From Thiomicrorhabdus sp. zzn3 (GTDB lineage Bacteria; Pseudomonadota; Gammaproteobacteria; Thiomicrospirales; Thiomicrospiraceae), in contig NZ_JARUQS010000001.1 of assembly GCF_029767755.1 (NCBI RefSeq), forward strand, positions 1,054,001 to 1,118,000: a stretch of 64,000 nucleotides of DNA, in the 5' to 3' direction. Below, in pieces: positions 24,940-34,757 of this stretch; positions within the stretch are counted from its first letter, which is position 1, and each line of letters begins with the position of its first letter. Both the position numbers and the translations under genes were made by a program. The notes under the pieces were generated by a model. That model did not search any database, was not told the origin of the DNA, and saw nothing but the letters and a program-made list of their open reading frames with translations.

Positions 24940-25392
24940 TTATTCTTGAGTCGCTTTAACTTCAACAGTAATTGAAGCTACTACATCAGTATGCAACTGA
25001 ACGTCGATCTCGTAAGTACCTACGAAACGTAGCGCGCCTTCTGGCATACGTACATTACGACGCTCGACTTCAAAGCCAGCTGCAGCCAGTGCATCAGCGA
25101 TATCTTGTGTTCCAACAGAACCAAACAATTTACCTTCATCACCCGCAACAGATTCAATCGTAATGACCTGACCGTTCAAGTTCTCATAGATACCCTGTGC
25201 AACTGCCAATTGTGCAGCCGCCGCTTTTTCAAGCTCAGCGCGCATTGCTTCAAACTCAGCAATATTTTCTTTTGTAGCTGGCTTTGCTTTACCTTGTGGA
25301 ATCAAGTAGTTACGTGCATAACCTGCTTTCACTGAAACCTGATCACCCAATGTTCCTAAGTTTTGTACTTTTTCAAGCAGAATAACATTCAT
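24940..25392 (-). CDS. rplI: 50S ribosomal protein bL9
   Basis: Large-subunit protein that binds 23S rRNA near the L1 stalk. The 150-residue product has the canonical N-terminus [17 protein letters not shown] and [16 protein letters not shown], a long connecting helix ([19 protein letters not shown]) and the C-terminal domain with [16 protein letters not shown]. Length matches E. coli (149). It follows the DUF2232 gene after 16 bases. Confidence 0.97.
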   Translation of the reverse strand: MNVILLEKVQNLGTLGDQVSVKAGYARNYLIPQGKAKPATKENIAEFEAMRAELEKAAAAQLAVAQGIYENLNGQVITIESVAGDEGKLFGSVGTQDIADALAAAGFEVERRNVRMPEGALRFVGTYEIDVQLHTDVVASITVEVKATQE

Positions 25393-25408
25393 AGCTTAAA
25401 CCTCTTGT

Positions 25409-26299
25409 TTATTCTTGCGACCATCGGTCTCTAAAGTTAGCCCATGCGTCCAACAGACCAATCGTCGCCAGTATCAGCATTGCTTGAGGAAACAGAAATA
25501 ACATTACATAAAGTGTCACAAGCCATGCTTTATGAAGCTGCTTAATTGCTACAGTCTGGTGCGCAATCGCCAATCCCTGAAACATCAGTCCGGCTACCAA
25601 TACGCCGGAAAGATCGTAAACAATTCCGGATTCTGTACCGGCTAGTAAACCAGCTATAGCCAATATAATCGCGACATAAGCAGTCGACTTAGGCAATGCC
25701 ATCTGATAAAAATCAGTCTGGAACTGTCCCGGATGGAATAAAGCTCCCTGCCACCAGCGCGCAATAACCACAATGGAAAACCAAAGTATGACTGCAAACA
25801 TGGCGAGTAACATGGTGACCATTTTCACCAGTGCTTCAACACCTTCCGCCTGATACTCCACGCCGGAGTTCTCAAGCAAAGGTTTGACCTGTTCATTAAA
25901 CAGGTGCATCCACCACTCCGCTGGATTAGGTACGGCCAAATGTAATAACACCACACCCAATCCCGCGATCATCATCGCTGTCTGTAACGACAGGGCCAAT
26001 GAATTAGTATTTCTCAATACCACAGACATCAGCCATACTGGCACCATGTATTCAATAACCGCAATGATCGCTGGCAGATAACTGCCGCTCAACATCATGG
26101 TTAGACCGACTTGCGCCAGCACACTCCATACAAGCACTTTCAAGCCTTCGGCTACACCTACTCTTAGGGTAACCAGGCCGATTACCGCTCCGACAACTAA
26201 GCCAAAAGGGGCAATCCATACACTTAATGCCGAAAACAGAACCGCGGCTATCAGAGCCTGCATCGGCCCTTTTAGAACATAATTCGCGATTCCCAGCAT
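25409..26299 (-). CDS. DUF2232 family membrane protein
   Basis: A 296-residue integral membrane protein with about eight hydrophobic segments (for example ALIAAVLFSALSVWIAPFGL and LMSVVLRNTNSLALS). It matches the YybS/DUF2232 family that gammaproteobacteria often carry between rpsR and rplI. The function is unknown; the fold is thought to relate to ECF-transporter S components. It lies 28 bases after rpsR and 16 before rplI, so it should be co-transcribed with the ribosomal proteins. Confidence 0.85.
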   Translation of the reverse strand: MLGIANYVLKGPMQALIAAVLFSALSVWIAPFGLVVGAVIGLVTLRVGVAEGLKVLVWSVLAQVGLTMMLSGSYLPAIIAVIEYMVPVWLMSVVLRNTNSLALSLQTAMMIAGLGVVLLHLAVPNPAEWWMHLFNEQVKPLLENSGVEYQAEGVEALVKMVTMLLAMFAVILWFSIVVIARWWQGALFHPGQFQTDFYQMALPKSTAYVAIILAIAGLLAGTESGIVYDLSGVLVAGLMFQGLAIAHQTVAIKQLHKAWLVTLYVMLFLFPQAMLILATIGLLDAWANFRDRWSQE

Positions 26300-26327
26300 C
26301 GTTCTGTTAATTCTGAATCTTCAAAAA

Positions 26328-26555
26328 TTATTTGTGTTGATCAGTATAAGGCAACAACGCGATGTAACGTGCACGCTTGATCGCAGTTGCCAATTGGCGC
26401 TGGTACTTAGCACTTGTTCCCGTAATACGGCTAGGAACGATCTTGCCAGTCTCAGTGATATATGATTTCAAAGTATCCAAATCTTTGTAATCAATCTCTT
26501 TAACGCCTTCTACTGTAAAACGACAGAATTTTTTTCTACCAAATCCTCTAGCCAT
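26328..26555 (-). CDS. rpsR: 30S ribosomal protein bS18
   Basis: Small-subunit protein that pairs with bS6 on the 16S platform. The 75-residue product has the family core [16 protein letters not shown] and [20 protein letters not shown]. It starts 3 bases after the rpsF stop. Length equals the E. coli protein. Translational coupling to rpsF fits their equimolar need. Confidence 0.97.
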   Translation of the reverse strand: MARGFGRKKFCRFTVEGVKEIDYKDLDTLKSYITETGKIVPSRITGTSAKYQRQLATAIKRARYIALLPYTDQHK

Positions 26556-26558
26556 CTC

Positions 26559-26891
26559 TTACTCCTTAGACTCTTTTTTACCAACCATAACAGAAGGCTC
26601 AGTGATTGCTTCTTTACGCTTGATAAACATGCTACGAAGAACCGCATCGTTGTAGTAAAAAGCATTATCCAACTCATCAAGAGCTTCTTGATTACATTCG
26701 ATATTCATCAGGATATAGTGTGCCTTGTGTACCTTGTTGATGAGGTAAGCAAGTTGACGACGACCCCAGTCTTCTAGACGGTGGATTTGACCACCAGACT
26801 GCTCGATGATCGCGCGATAACGTTCTAGCATTGCAGGAACCTGCTCAGATTGATCAGGGTGCACTAGAAACACGACTTCATAATGACGCAT
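26559..26891 (-). CDS. rpsF: 30S ribosomal protein bS6
   Basis: Small-subunit protein that forms a heterodimer with bS18. The 110-residue product has [17 protein letters not shown] and [16 protein letters not shown], both conserved. AAGGAG precedes the ATG. It is the first gene of the rpsF-rpsR-DUF2232-rplI operon and has a good promoter about 100 bases upstream. Confidence 0.97.
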   Translation of the reverse strand: MRHYEVVFLVHPDQSEQVPAMLERYRAIIEQSGGQIHRLEDWGRRQLAYLINKVHKAHYILMNIECNQEALDELDNAFYYNDAVLRSMFIKRKEAITEPSVMVGKKESKE

Positions 26892-26919
26892 TCATATTCT
26901 CCTTATGGATGTTTAAACA

Positions 26920-26950
26920 GTCTCCCAAAACATTTCATGCCTGGTGAGAC
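26920..26950 (-). promoter_or_regulatory. Stem in the rpsF leader (possible S6:S18 autoregulatory element)
   Basis: GTCTC (26920-26924) and GAGAC (26946-26950) can pair within the rpsF 5' leader. In several bacteria the S6-S18 dimer represses its own mRNA through a leader hairpin. The position fits, but I cannot confirm the CCG loop determinant, so this is only a candidate. Confidence 0.25.
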
Positions 26951-26984
26951 AAGGAAATTCAAACACTTAGTCTGAAAGGCGCGA

Positions 26985-27013
26985 ATTATAACCGAATAAC
27001 AGTTCCAATTCAA
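26985..27013 (-). promoter_or_regulatory. Sigma-70 promoter of the rpsF operon
   Basis: On the minus strand TTGAAT (27008-27013) and TATAAT (26985-26990) are separated by 17 bases. This predicts a leader of nearly 90 bases before rpsF. Confidence 0.7.
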
Positions 27014-27073
27014 ACTGTTATATCTCCTTGGTAGCACTTGTATTTCAAACCAGTCTGAGTAACAAGCAAATGC

Positions 27074-27790
27074 TTAAGCCAGGCTTTGATTAATAGCCTG
27101 CAAAACACATTTGGGGCTTTCAGCCTGAGTAATAGGGCGCCCCACCACCAAATAACTGGAGCCGGCTTTAATCGCCTCTTGCGGTGTCATAATACGTTTT
27201 TGATCATTAACAGCGGCCCCTTCAGGGCGAATACCAGGCGTGACTAAATAAAAGTCTTTACCCACCTCTTGACGCAGCTCACTTGCTTCCTGAGCAGAAC
27301 ACACAACCCCATCCATACCGGAAGACGCTGCCAACTTAGCCAGCCTTATCACATTCTCTTTTGGCGAGCCAGACAAACCCACTTCCTGCAGATCCCCCTG
27401 CTCCATACTGGTTAACACGGTCACTGCAATCAGAATCGGTTTTCTTGGCATATCCAATTCTTTCAATGCCTGCTTAGCTGCCTGCATCATTTTTCGGCCA
27501 CCTAAAGCATGGACATTCACCATCCAAACCCCCATGCGAGCCGCCGCCTGAACGGCTTTTGCGACTGTGTTTGGAATATCGTGATACTTTAAGTCCAAAA
27601 AAACATCAAAACCCTTTTCGACCAAGGATTTGACAAATTCAGGCCCAGCTACTGCAAACAGCTCTTTCCCAACCTTCAAGCGACACTCAACAGGTTCTAG
27701 CTGAGACACAAACGACAAAGCCGCATCTGCATCCGCATAATCGAGAGCAACTAATACTTTTGGGTCAGGCATATTAATATTATTTTCCAT
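27074..27790 (-). CDS. pyrF: Orotidine 5'-phosphate decarboxylase
   Basis: Last step of de novo UMP synthesis. The 238-residue TIM barrel has the catalytic [14 protein letters not shown] (Lys-Asp pair near residue 68), the LKVGKELF strand and the C-terminal VVGRPIT phosphate loop. An alternative ATG (27772, [11 protein letters not shown]) would trim six residues. It follows lapA (15 bases between lapA stop and its ATG), the same order as in many gammaproteobacteria. Confidence 0.95.
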   Translation of the reverse strand: MENNINMPDPKVLVALDYADADAALSFVSQLEPVECRLKVGKELFAVAGPEFVKSLVEKGFDVFLDLKYHDIPNTVAKAVQAAARMGVWMVNVHALGGRKMMQAAKQALKELDMPRKPILIAVTVLTSMEQGDLQEVGLSGSPKENVIRLAKLAASSGMDGVVCSAQEASELRQEVGKDFYLVTPGIRPEGAAVNDQKRIMTPQEAIKAGSSYLVVGRPITQAESPKCVLQAINQSLA

Positions 27791-27804
27791 TCATTCAACC
27801 TGCT

Positions 27805-28146
27805 TTATTCGGCATTCTCTTTTTTAATTAATAAGTTACGATTACCTTCCAATGTGGTTAACGAGCTTACATATTGTTTTTTTAACTCCACTACTTCATT
27901 GGCCTGCTTTTGAACCTGGCGTTTTTGACGCACGAGCTGCCATTTTAAACGGGTAACCTGCACCAACATAATCGAAGCACCAATTAGCATGCCTGCAATA
28001 AAGACAATCGCCATGACAACACTTAGCGCAACATTAAACTGCCACCAGAAAAGATCAATTTGAATCGGCTGGGGATTTAAGACCCCGAGTGTTACTCCCG
28101 CTACAAGAAACAGGGCAGTAAACAACAATGAAATGAGCTTCAACAT
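27805..28146 (-). CDS. lapA: LapA-domain (DUF1049) inner-membrane protein
   Basis: A 113-residue protein with two TM helices (residues 3-22 and 43-63 around VVMAIVFIAGMLIGASIML), the family signature NPQPIQIDLFWW between them, and a C-terminal cytosolic coiled coil (KWQLVRQKRQVQKQANEV). In E. coli LapA works with LapB in control of LpxC and lipopolysaccharide assembly. No lapB follows here; pyrF does. The start at 28146 is chosen because the longer frame would begin inside the ihfB terminator. Confidence 0.8.
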   Translation of the reverse strand: MLKLISLLFTALFLVAGVTLGVLNPQPIQIDLFWWQFNVALSVVMAIVFIAGMLIGASIMLVQVTRLKWQLVRQKRQVQKQANEVVELKKQYVSSLTTLEGNRNLLIKKENAE

Positions 28147-28195
28147 AAGACACGTCTCAAAAGACAATAGAAGAAGAAAATTATAGAAGATAAAT

Positions 28196-28229
28196 AAAAA
28201 AGGGGCCAGCATATGCTGGCCCCTTTTCT
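28196..28229 (-). terminator. Strong terminator between ihfB and lapA
   Basis: A perfect inverted repeat AAGGGGCCAGC / GCTGGCCCCTT centred on ATAT, flanked by an A run and a T run on either strand. It lies 4 bases past the ihfB stop, so lapA needs its own promoter or readthrough. Confidence 0.9.
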
Positions 28230-28233
28230 TGGT

Positions 28234-28539
28234 TTAACCAATGATATCGGTCGAATCCTTTGATGCGTCTACCCGCTCTCTTAAAGACTTTCCAGGCTTA
28301 AAGTGTGGCACACGTTTATCAGATAATTTTACCGTTTCACCTGTTTTAGGATTACGCCCAATACGAGCTTTTCTATGATGCAAACTAAAACTCCCAAAAC
28401 CGCGTATTTCGATTCGCTCGCCCTGAGAAAGAGTATGAATCATAGAATCCAGAATTTTATTTACTGCAATTTCAACATCCTTCTGACTAAACTGAGTCTG
28501 TTTTCTTGCAATAAGTTCAATAAGTTCTGACTTGGTCAT
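28234..28539 (-). CDS. ihfB: Integration host factor beta subunit
   Basis: DNA-bending nucleoid protein that pairs with IhfA. The 101-residue product has the family pattern [31 protein letters not shown] and the DNA-inserting arm [13 protein letters not shown]. The ATG at 28539 matches the usual N-terminus; the open frame reaches 28635 but that extension has no resemblance to the family. It sits after rpsA as in E. coli and Pseudomonas. Confidence 0.95.
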   Translation of the reverse strand: MTKSELIELIARKQTQFSQKDVEIAVNKILDSMIHTLSQGERIEIRGFGSFSLHHRKARIGRNPKTGETVKLSDKRVPHFKPGKSLRERVDASKDSTDIIG

Positions 28540-28697
28540 AGGAACTAGCTCTATATCTTTTTTATTCTCGAAAAGAGATATTTCAAACAAAAACTGACCG
28601 CACCCCCAACCTAACTCAGGCTTGATATAAAACATGTATTCAGGATAAGGACGGGGTCAGAAAGACCAAAATGCGATGCCAAGACAACATCACAAAC

Positions 28698-28730
28698 GCA
28701 ATGGCCCAATCAACTTTGCTGGGCCATTGC
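28698..28730 (-). terminator. Hairpin after rpsA
   Basis: An 11-bp perfect stem GCAATGGCCCA / TGGGCCATTGC begins 8 bases past the rpsA stop. The following T tract is weak (GTTTGTG), so termination may be partial, allowing readthrough to ihfB. Confidence 0.6.
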
Positions 28731-28738
28731 TAGTCAGA

Positions 28739-30400
28739 TTACATTTTGTCTTTGAAAAGATCACCCAAAGTGCTTGAAGCAGATGGCTGCTGATCCGTGT
28801 AGTCACGAATAGCATTCGCTTCTTCTTGAGCTTCTTTAGCCTTAACAGACAAAGAAACAGAACGGTTTTTACGATCAATATTCGTAATCTTCGCAGAAAC
28901 CGTATCACCTTCTTTCAATACTGACGAAGCATCACGGGTATCTTCAAGCAACTCAGAAGCACGCAGGTAACCCTCTACTTCTGGAGCCAACTCAATCACA
29001 GCACCTTTTTCGTCTACTGATTTCACAGTTCCTTCAACAATACTGTTTTTACCGTGATCAGCAACATATTGACCGAATGGATCTTGCTCCAACTGCTTCA
29101 AACCAAGAGAGATACGCTCGCGCTCTGGATCAATAGAAAGGATAACCGTTTCAAGCTCATCACCTTTTTTGAAGTCACGAATGGCTTCTTCACCAGGCTG
29201 ATTCCAAGAAATATCGGTTAAGTGAACCAAACCGTCAATACCACCTTCTAGACCGATAAAGATACCGAAGTCAGTAATAGACTTGATGCTACCGCTGATT
29301 TTGTCACCTTTCGCGTGAGTCGCAGAGAAGCTTTCCCATGGGTTAACTGTGCACTGCTTGATCGATAGAGAGATACGGCGACGCTCTTGATCAACATCCA
29401 GAATCTTAACACGCACTTCTTGACCCAAGTGAACCACTTTAGATGGGTGAATGTTACGGTTTGTCCAATCCAATTCAGAAGTGTGGACCAGACCTTCAAT
29501 ACCATCTTCGATCTCGATGAAGGCACCGTAGTCCGTGATGTTAGCCACTTTACCTGCTGTCTCAGCACCAATTGGGTAACGAGCAACCATATCTGCCCAT
29601 GGATCTTCTTCCAACTGCTTAAGACCCAGTGATACACGGTTACGCTCTTTGTCGAACTTAAGAACCTTAACTTCGATTTCATCACCAACCTGAACGATTT
29701 CAGATGGGTGGTTAACACGACGCCAAGCCATATCCGTGATGTGAAGAAGACCGTCAACACCGCCAAGATCAATAAACGCACCGTAGTCAGTCAAGTTCTT
29801 AACAATACCTTTCAGTACAGAACCTTCTTCCATGTTCGCCAATAGTGCTTCACGTTCAGCCGAGCTTTCTTGCTCAATCACCGCACGACGAGAAACAACC
29901 ACGTTGTTACGCTTACGATCCAGTTTAACTAGCTTAGTCTCAACTTCTTTACCTTCCAAGAAGCCGAAATCACGGATAGGACGTACATCCACAAGTGAAC
30001 CAGGCAAGAAACCACGAACACCGTCAACATCAACCGTCAGACCACCTTTTACCTTACCGGTAACCATGGCGGTAACCACTTCACCTTTCTCCATAGCCGC
30101 TTCCAACTTATCCCAAGTTTTAGCGCGCTTAGCTTTTTCACGAGAAAGACGTGTTTCCCCCATTCCGTCTTCCAAAGACTCAAGGAAAACTTCAACCTCA
30201 TCACCAACAGAAACCTCTAACTCACCGTTAGCGTTCATAAATTGGCTCTTAGGAATTGCTGACTCAGATTTCATACCTGCGTCAACCAATACAGTCTCTT
30301 TGTCGATGCCGACAACAGTCCCGATAATCAGAGAACCTGTGTTAAATTTGTCTTGCTGTAAAGACTCTTCAAATAATTCAGCGAAAGATAATTCACTCAT
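28739..30400 (-). CDS. rpsA: 30S ribosomal protein bS1
   Basis: RNA-binding protein that brings mRNAs to the 30S subunit. The 553-residue product contains six S1 domains; repeats three to six show [38 protein letters not shown] and [19 protein letters not shown]. The ATG at 30400 gives the conserved [10 protein letters not shown] start; upstream in-frame codons add 20 foreign residues. No Shine-Dalgarno precedes it, as is known for rpsA, whose translation depends on leader structure and autoregulation. The leader and spacer 30401-30625 hold no gene. Confidence 0.96.
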   Translation of the reverse strand: MSELSFAELFEESLQQDKFNTGSLIIGTVVGIDKETVLVDAGMKSESAIPKSQFMNANGELEVSVGDEVEVFLESLEDGMGETRLSREKAKRAKTWDKLEAAMEKGEVVTAMVTGKVKGGLTVDVDGVRGFLPGSLVDVRPIRDFGFLEGKEVETKLVKLDRKRNNVVVSRRAVIEQESSAEREALLANMEEGSVLKGIVKNLTDYGAFIDLGGVDGLLHITDMAWRRVNHPSEIVQVGDEIEVKVLKFDKERNRVSLGLKQLEEDPWADMVARYPIGAETAGKVANITDYGAFIEIEDGIEGLVHTSELDWTNRNIHPSKVVHLGQEVRVKILDVDQERRRISLSIKQCTVNPWESFSATHAKGDKISGSIKSITDFGIFIGLEGGIDGLVHLTDISWNQPGEEAIRDFKKGDELETVILSIDPERERISLGLKQLEQDPFGQYVADHGKNSIVEGTVKSVDEKGAVIELAPEVEGYLRASELLEDTRDASSVLKEGDTVSAKITNIDRKNRSVSLSVKAKEAQEEANAIRDYTDQQPSASSTLGDLFKDKM

Positions 30401-30625
30401 GGATAAAGTACCATTCATCGTTGTACATAGCCGACTGTCACTTTCAAATTGGGATTTCAAACGACAACCGGGTCAGTTAGTAATGTGCCAACCCCCCAAA
30501 CGGTCAGCAGAAAAAAACAAAATCCCTGCCCCGAATCGCAGGGCAAGGATCAATAATTTTAACTAATTCAACATGTTAGCAAAAACAACTAATTCATTAA
30601 AGAAGTTTTTTATGATGAGTTAAGA

Positions 30626-31303
30626 TTACATCAATAATCCTCGCTCCCACAGTAAAGACTCGGCTTTACGACAGACTTGCTCAACATCCAAATCACTGGT
30701 GTCAATCACAATAGCGTCATCGGCCGGTTTCAAAGGCGCGGTCGTTCGATTCGAATCCCGCTCATCCCTTTCTTTAATGTCTTGAATAATTTGATCAATA
30801 TTAGCATTAACCCCTTGGTTTTTCAACTGCTTAACCCGTCTTTCTGCACGAACTTCAGCTGAGGCGGTTAAATACAACTTTAAATTCGCTTGTGGAAATA
30901 CCACTGTCCCCATATCTCGTCCATCAGCCACCAGTCCTGGTGATTTTGCAAATGCTTTCTGGCGGGCTAATAATGCCGCCCTAACCTCGGGAATCGCCGC
31001 TACTTTTGAAGCTACTGCAGCCACCTCTTCGGTACGCACACTCGAGGTCACATCATCACCTTCAAACAAAATACTGGTTGCAACAAATTCAACCGGTAGA
31101 GATTCCGCCAATTTAACCAGGCCTGCAACGTCTGACAGATCAACGGCATGCTTAATCGCACCAAACGCCAGAGCACGATAAATAGCACCACTGTCCAACA
31201 GGTGAAAACGCGTTTTACAGGTTAAATATTGCGCCAATGTTCCTTTTCCAACGCCGCTCGGCCCATCGATCGTAACCACCGGAACTGTTTGCGAAGTACT
31301 CAT
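30626..31303 (-). CDS. cmk: Cytidylate kinase
   Basis: Phosphorylates CMP and dCMP to the diphosphates. The 225-residue product has the P-loop DGPSGVGKGT at its start, the GRDMGTVVFP motif and the lid region AEVRAERRVKQLK. The ATG at 31303 is preceded by AAGGAG five bases upstream; a GTG at 31309 overlaps that site and is rejected. It starts 2 bases after the aroA stop, so the two are co-translated. Confidence 0.96.
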   Translation of the reverse strand: MSTSQTVPVVTIDGPSGVGKGTLAQYLTCKTRFHLLDSGAIYRALAFGAIKHAVDLSDVAGLVKLAESLPVEFVATSILFEGDDVTSSVRTEEVAAVASKVAAIPEVRAALLARQKAFAKSPGLVADGRDMGTVVFPQANLKLYLTASAEVRAERRVKQLKNQGVNANIDQIIQDIKERDERDSNRTTAPLKPADDAIVIDTSDLDVEQVCRKAESLLWERGLLM

Positions 31304-31305
31304 AC

Positions 31306-32643
31306 TCACTCCTTAACCGATTCAACATTCATCCCAACCGCATTGATCAACTCAATAAAAGTCGGGAAGGAAGTGTTTACGTTCGCACAGTCGTCAATCA
31401 CCAGTTCGGAAGCCGCATTCAAACCGGCCACGGTCATCGCCATAGAGATACGATGGTCGTGATGACTCTGAATTTCAGCATTTTGCGGCTGCTGCTGCCC
31501 CCCATTAATAATCATGCCGTCCTCAGTCGGCTGGGCATCAATTCCAACGGCCTGCAAAGCATCCGCCATTACCTGAATACGATCCGACTCCTTAACACGC
31601 AACTCTTCCGCGCCTGTCAATACCGTCTGACCTTCTGCACAGGACGCAGCGACAAACAACACCGGAAACTCATCAATCGCCAATGGCACCAATTCCTCAG
31701 GAATCTGGATGCCTTTAAGCGGTGCATAACGCACACGCACATCCGCAACAGGCTCACCGCCAACTTCATGAGGATTTTCCAAGGTAATGTCCGCCCCCAT
31801 CAGCTTCAGAATATCCACCACACCGGTACGTGTTGGATTCATGCCGACATGTTCAATAACCAGATCGGAGCCTTTGGAAATGGCTGCAGCCACCATAAAA
31901 AAGGCCGCTGAAGAAATATCCGAAGGCACATCGATATGACGCGCCGTTAACTTACCGCCACCACGCAAACAGGCTTTAGTGCGCAAAGCATCGAGCTTTT
32001 CAGAGTGCACCTCATAACCAAAACCATTTAACATGCGTTCAGTATGATCCCGGGTTGGAGCCGGTTCCAAAGCACAAGTCTGCCCTTCAGCATAAAGCCC
32101 TGCCAATAAAACACATGACTTCACCTGTGCGCTGGCCATCGGCAAAACATAATCCATCGCTTTTAACGGCTCACCGGTGCCAAATATTTTCATCGGCAAA
32201 GTACCGCCTTCAGCGGTTTCAATCTTAGCCCCCATTAAAGCAAGAGGATCTGTGACTCGCTTCATAGGGCGTTTAGATAAAGAAGCATCACCAACCAGCT
32301 CACAATCAAAATTTTGCCCCGCCAAAATCCCCGCCAATAGACGGGTGGACGTTCCGGAATTCCCCATATCCATTGGTTTTTGAGGTTTTTTTAATCCGAG
32401 TAGACCTACACCATGAATGGTGACATTGCCGTTTTCAGGCCCCTCAATTTCAACCCCCATGTCTTTAAACGCCTGGAGAGTTGCTAATGCATCGGCCCCT
32501 TCCAGAAAACCGGTGACGGTTGTGGTTCCTTCTGCAATCGCACCCAGCATAATACTACGATGAGAAATCGACTTGTCGCCTGGTACACGTACACGACCTT
32601 TAATGGTTCCCCCGGGCTGAACTATAAACTTTACATTTGCCAT
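31306..32643 (-). CDS. aroA: 3-phosphoshikimate 1-carboxyvinyltransferase (EPSP synthase)
   Basis: Shikimate pathway enzyme joining shikimate 3-phosphate and phosphoenolpyruvate. The 445-residue product has PGDKSISHRSIMLGAIAEG near residue 22 and MGNSGTSTRLLAGI near 92. The latter is closer to the Bacillus-type (class II-like) sequence than to the GNAGTAMRPL of E. coli, so inhibitor binding may differ; that is inference. ELRVKESDRIQ and HHDHRISMAM are conserved. It lies between tyrA and cmk, as in Pseudomonas. Confidence 0.95.
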   Translation of the reverse strand: MANVKFIVQPGGTIKGRVRVPGDKSISHRSIMLGAIAEGTTTVTGFLEGADALATLQAFKDMGVEIEGPENGNVTIHGVGLLGLKKPQKPMDMGNSGTSTRLLAGILAGQNFDCELVGDASLSKRPMKRVTDPLALMGAKIETAEGGTLPMKIFGTGEPLKAMDYVLPMASAQVKSCVLLAGLYAEGQTCALEPAPTRDHTERMLNGFGYEVHSEKLDALRTKACLRGGGKLTARHIDVPSDISSAAFFMVAAAISKGSDLVIEHVGMNPTRTGVVDILKLMGADITLENPHEVGGEPVADVRVRYAPLKGIQIPEELVPLAIDEFPVLFVAASCAEGQTVLTGAEELRVKESDRIQVMADALQAVGIDAQPTEDGMIINGGQQQPQNAEIQSHHDHRISMAMTVAGLNAASELVIDDCANVNTSFPTFIELINAVGMNVESVKE

Positions 32644-32682
32644 AAACTTAATCTTTAACTTATTGAATTCAATAGAAACTTA

Positions 32683-33555
32683 TCAACTTTGCTTGTTGAC
32701 AATATGTTTGTCGCGCGCAGTTTTAGCTTCATGAAACAACGCATACAAACCCTCACCATCTTGTTGCTCTACCAAATCGATCAAATGCCCAATCGATTGT
32801 TGGTAGTACTTAAGCCACTTCGCAATAGCGATCGAATTATTGACTGCAATATCGCGCCACATGACGGCATCACTGGACGCAATGCGGGTAAAGTCACGGA
32901 AACCGCCCGCAGTATACTGAAAGACGTTGCCCAACTCTGGGTGCTCATTCAGCATTTCCACCAGAGTAAATGCCAGCATATGGGGTAAATGACTCGTTGC
33001 TGCCAACACTTCATCATGATAATCCGGCGCCATATTGACTACTTCCGCACCAAGCGCTTGCCACAATTCGGTTACTGTCTGCAACGCTTCGCAATCCGTT
33101 TCTGCTGTAGGCGTTAAAATCACACGGTGATCGACAAACAGTTTTTCACAAGCCGCAGTGACACCGCTTTGTTCTTTTCCTGCAATTGGATGCCCAGCAA
33201 CAAAATGTGCAGGCAACTCACCAAAAACCGATTTTACCGCCTCAATCACACTCATTTTAGCGCTGCCACCATCGGTAATGATGGCACCTTCCTTCAAAAA
33301 CGGACGCATGGCGTGTAAAACTTCTTGCATAGCCCCCAAGGGAACACCCAGCATAATAAGGTCACTGTCAGCCACCGCTTCTGCCATGTCGGTTGTAAAA
33401 TCGTCCACCACGCCAAGCTCAACGGCTTTTTTAAGATTTGACTCATTGTGGCCATAACCGGTTACTTGATCAACCAAGCCGCTTTGTTTCAACCCTTTGG
33501 CAAAAGAGCCTCCAATAAGCCCCACACCAATAACTGTTACTTTTTTTAACTTCAT
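32683..33555 (-). CDS. tyrA: Prephenate dehydrogenase
   Basis: Converts prephenate to 4-hydroxyphenylpyruvate with NAD(P)+ on the way to tyrosine. The 290-residue, single-domain protein has the nucleotide site VIGVGLIGGSFAKGL, the HPIAGKEQSGV motif with the conserved His, and TSHLPHMLAFTLV. Unlike E. coli TyrA there is no fused chorismate mutase, which is supplied by the nearby pheA product. It lies between hisC and aroA. Confidence 0.95.
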   Translation of the reverse strand: MKLKKVTVIGVGLIGGSFAKGLKQSGLVDQVTGYGHNESNLKKAVELGVVDDFTTDMAEAVADSDLIMLGVPLGAMQEVLHAMRPFLKEGAIITDGGSAKMSVIEAVKSVFGELPAHFVAGHPIAGKEQSGVTAACEKLFVDHRVILTPTAETDCEALQTVTELWQALGAEVVNMAPDYHDEVLAATSHLPHMLAFTLVEMLNEHPELGNVFQYTAGGFRDFTRIASSDAVMWRDIAVNNSIAIAKWLKYYQQSIGHLIDLVEQQDGEGLYALFHEAKTARDKHIVNKQS

Positions 33556-33580
33556 TTTTTTTCATTATTCTATTTAAGTA

Positions 33581-34711
33581 TTAAAGCACCGCCTCGAGTG
33601 CTTCAATCAAATGAGTATTCTCTTCCTTGGTGCCGATCGAGATGCGAAGGTATTCAGCCATACCATAATTGGCGACCGGACGGACAATCACTCCTTGCTG
33701 CAGCAATGCATGATTCACTTTCGCGGCGAGATCTGCTTGACCGCCACCGCAGCGATCTTCAAAACGCACACAAACAAAATTACCGGCGGAAGGAATGTAA
33801 CTCAACCCCAGCGCATCTAATGCTGAACAAATTTGCAACATTCCTTTGCGGTTCACCTCAACAGCTTGTTGAACAAACTCTTGATCTTCAATGGCAGCGA
33901 TCGCTGCCACCTGGGCGTAATAATTGACATTAAAAGGGGCTCTCAACTGATTGATATACTGAATAATTTCTTCACATCCAGCCATATATCCAATCCGTAG
34001 CGACGCTAGACCGTAAGCTTTTGAGAAGGTTCTGGACACCAATAAATTTGGGTAATCATCAAGATAGTTCAAACCATTTGGATAATCCGCATCTTCACAA
34101 AATTCCAAATAAGCCTCATCCAGTACCACAACCACATTCTGTGGAACTTGCTCAATAAAAGCTTCCCATTCCATCCTGCCAAATACAGTCCCGGTCGGGT
34201 TATTCGGATTCGCAATATACACCAGTTTTGTTTTATCGGTAATGGCACCCAACATGGCTTGTAAATCATGACCGAATCCGTCTGCCGGCACTTCCACTCC
34301 GGTCGCTCCTACCACCTGGGCCGAAATCGGATAAACTGCAAACCCGTATTGCGAATAGACAATTTCATCACCAGGCCCGGCAAAAACGCGTGCAGCAAGC
34401 TCTAATAGCTCATTGGAACCATTACCGATCACCAGTTGCGCCTCTTTTACCCGCAGAAAATTCGCCAACACCTGCTTTAAGGCGTAGGCACTGCCGTCGG
34501 GATAACGCGCAATCTCTTTGAGTTCGTTATGAATCGCTTCAGTCACTTTCGGGCTGGCGCCCAACGGATTTTCATTGGAAGCCAGCTTTGAGATTCGGGT
34601 CAAGCCAAGCTCACGCTGAAGCTCTGTGATCGGTTTTCCCGGAATATAAGGAGAAATATTGAGTATTTGTGGCTGCACACGGTCACAAAAAAGTTGGGAA
34701 TGGAATGTCAT
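33581..34711 (-). CDS. hisC: Histidinol-phosphate aminotransferase (aromatic-cluster copy)
   Basis: PLP aminotransferase of 376 residues. It has LASNENPLGASPKV near residue 45, YIANPNNPTGT, and the PLP lysine in SRTFSKAYGLASLRIGY. Placed between tyrA and pheA it corresponds to the HisC2 copy of Pseudomonas, which is thought to serve tyrosine and phenylalanine transamination as well as, or instead of, histidine synthesis. The ATG at 34711 is preferred over a GTG at 34723; neither has a strong ribosome-binding site. Confidence 0.93.
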   Translation of the reverse strand: MTFHSQLFCDRVQPQILNISPYIPGKPITELQRELGLTRISKLASNENPLGASPKVTEAIHNELKEIARYPDGSAYALKQVLANFLRVKEAQLVIGNGSNELLELAARVFAGPGDEIVYSQYGFAVYPISAQVVGATGVEVPADGFGHDLQAMLGAITDKTKLVYIANPNNPTGTVFGRMEWEAFIEQVPQNVVVVLDEAYLEFCEDADYPNGLNYLDDYPNLLVSRTFSKAYGLASLRIGYMAGCEEIIQYINQLRAPFNVNYYAQVAAIAAIEDQEFVQQAVEVNRKGMLQICSALDALGLSYIPSAGNFVCVRFEDRCGGGQADLAAKVNHALLQQGVIVRPVANYGMAEYLRISIGTKEENTHLIEALEAVL

Positions 34712-34757
34712 TATCACACTCACGAAAACATTAAAAACAGCAATCAGCTAGAAAGCA

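Noticed and set aside
28540-28635. N-terminal extension of ihfB
   Set aside because: The extra 32 residues are not found in IHF proteins and the ATG at 28539 gives the canonical start.
29832-30566. 244-codon open frame opposite rpsA
   Set aside because: Shadow of the repetitive S1 domains; low-complexity Ser/Thr translation without family features.
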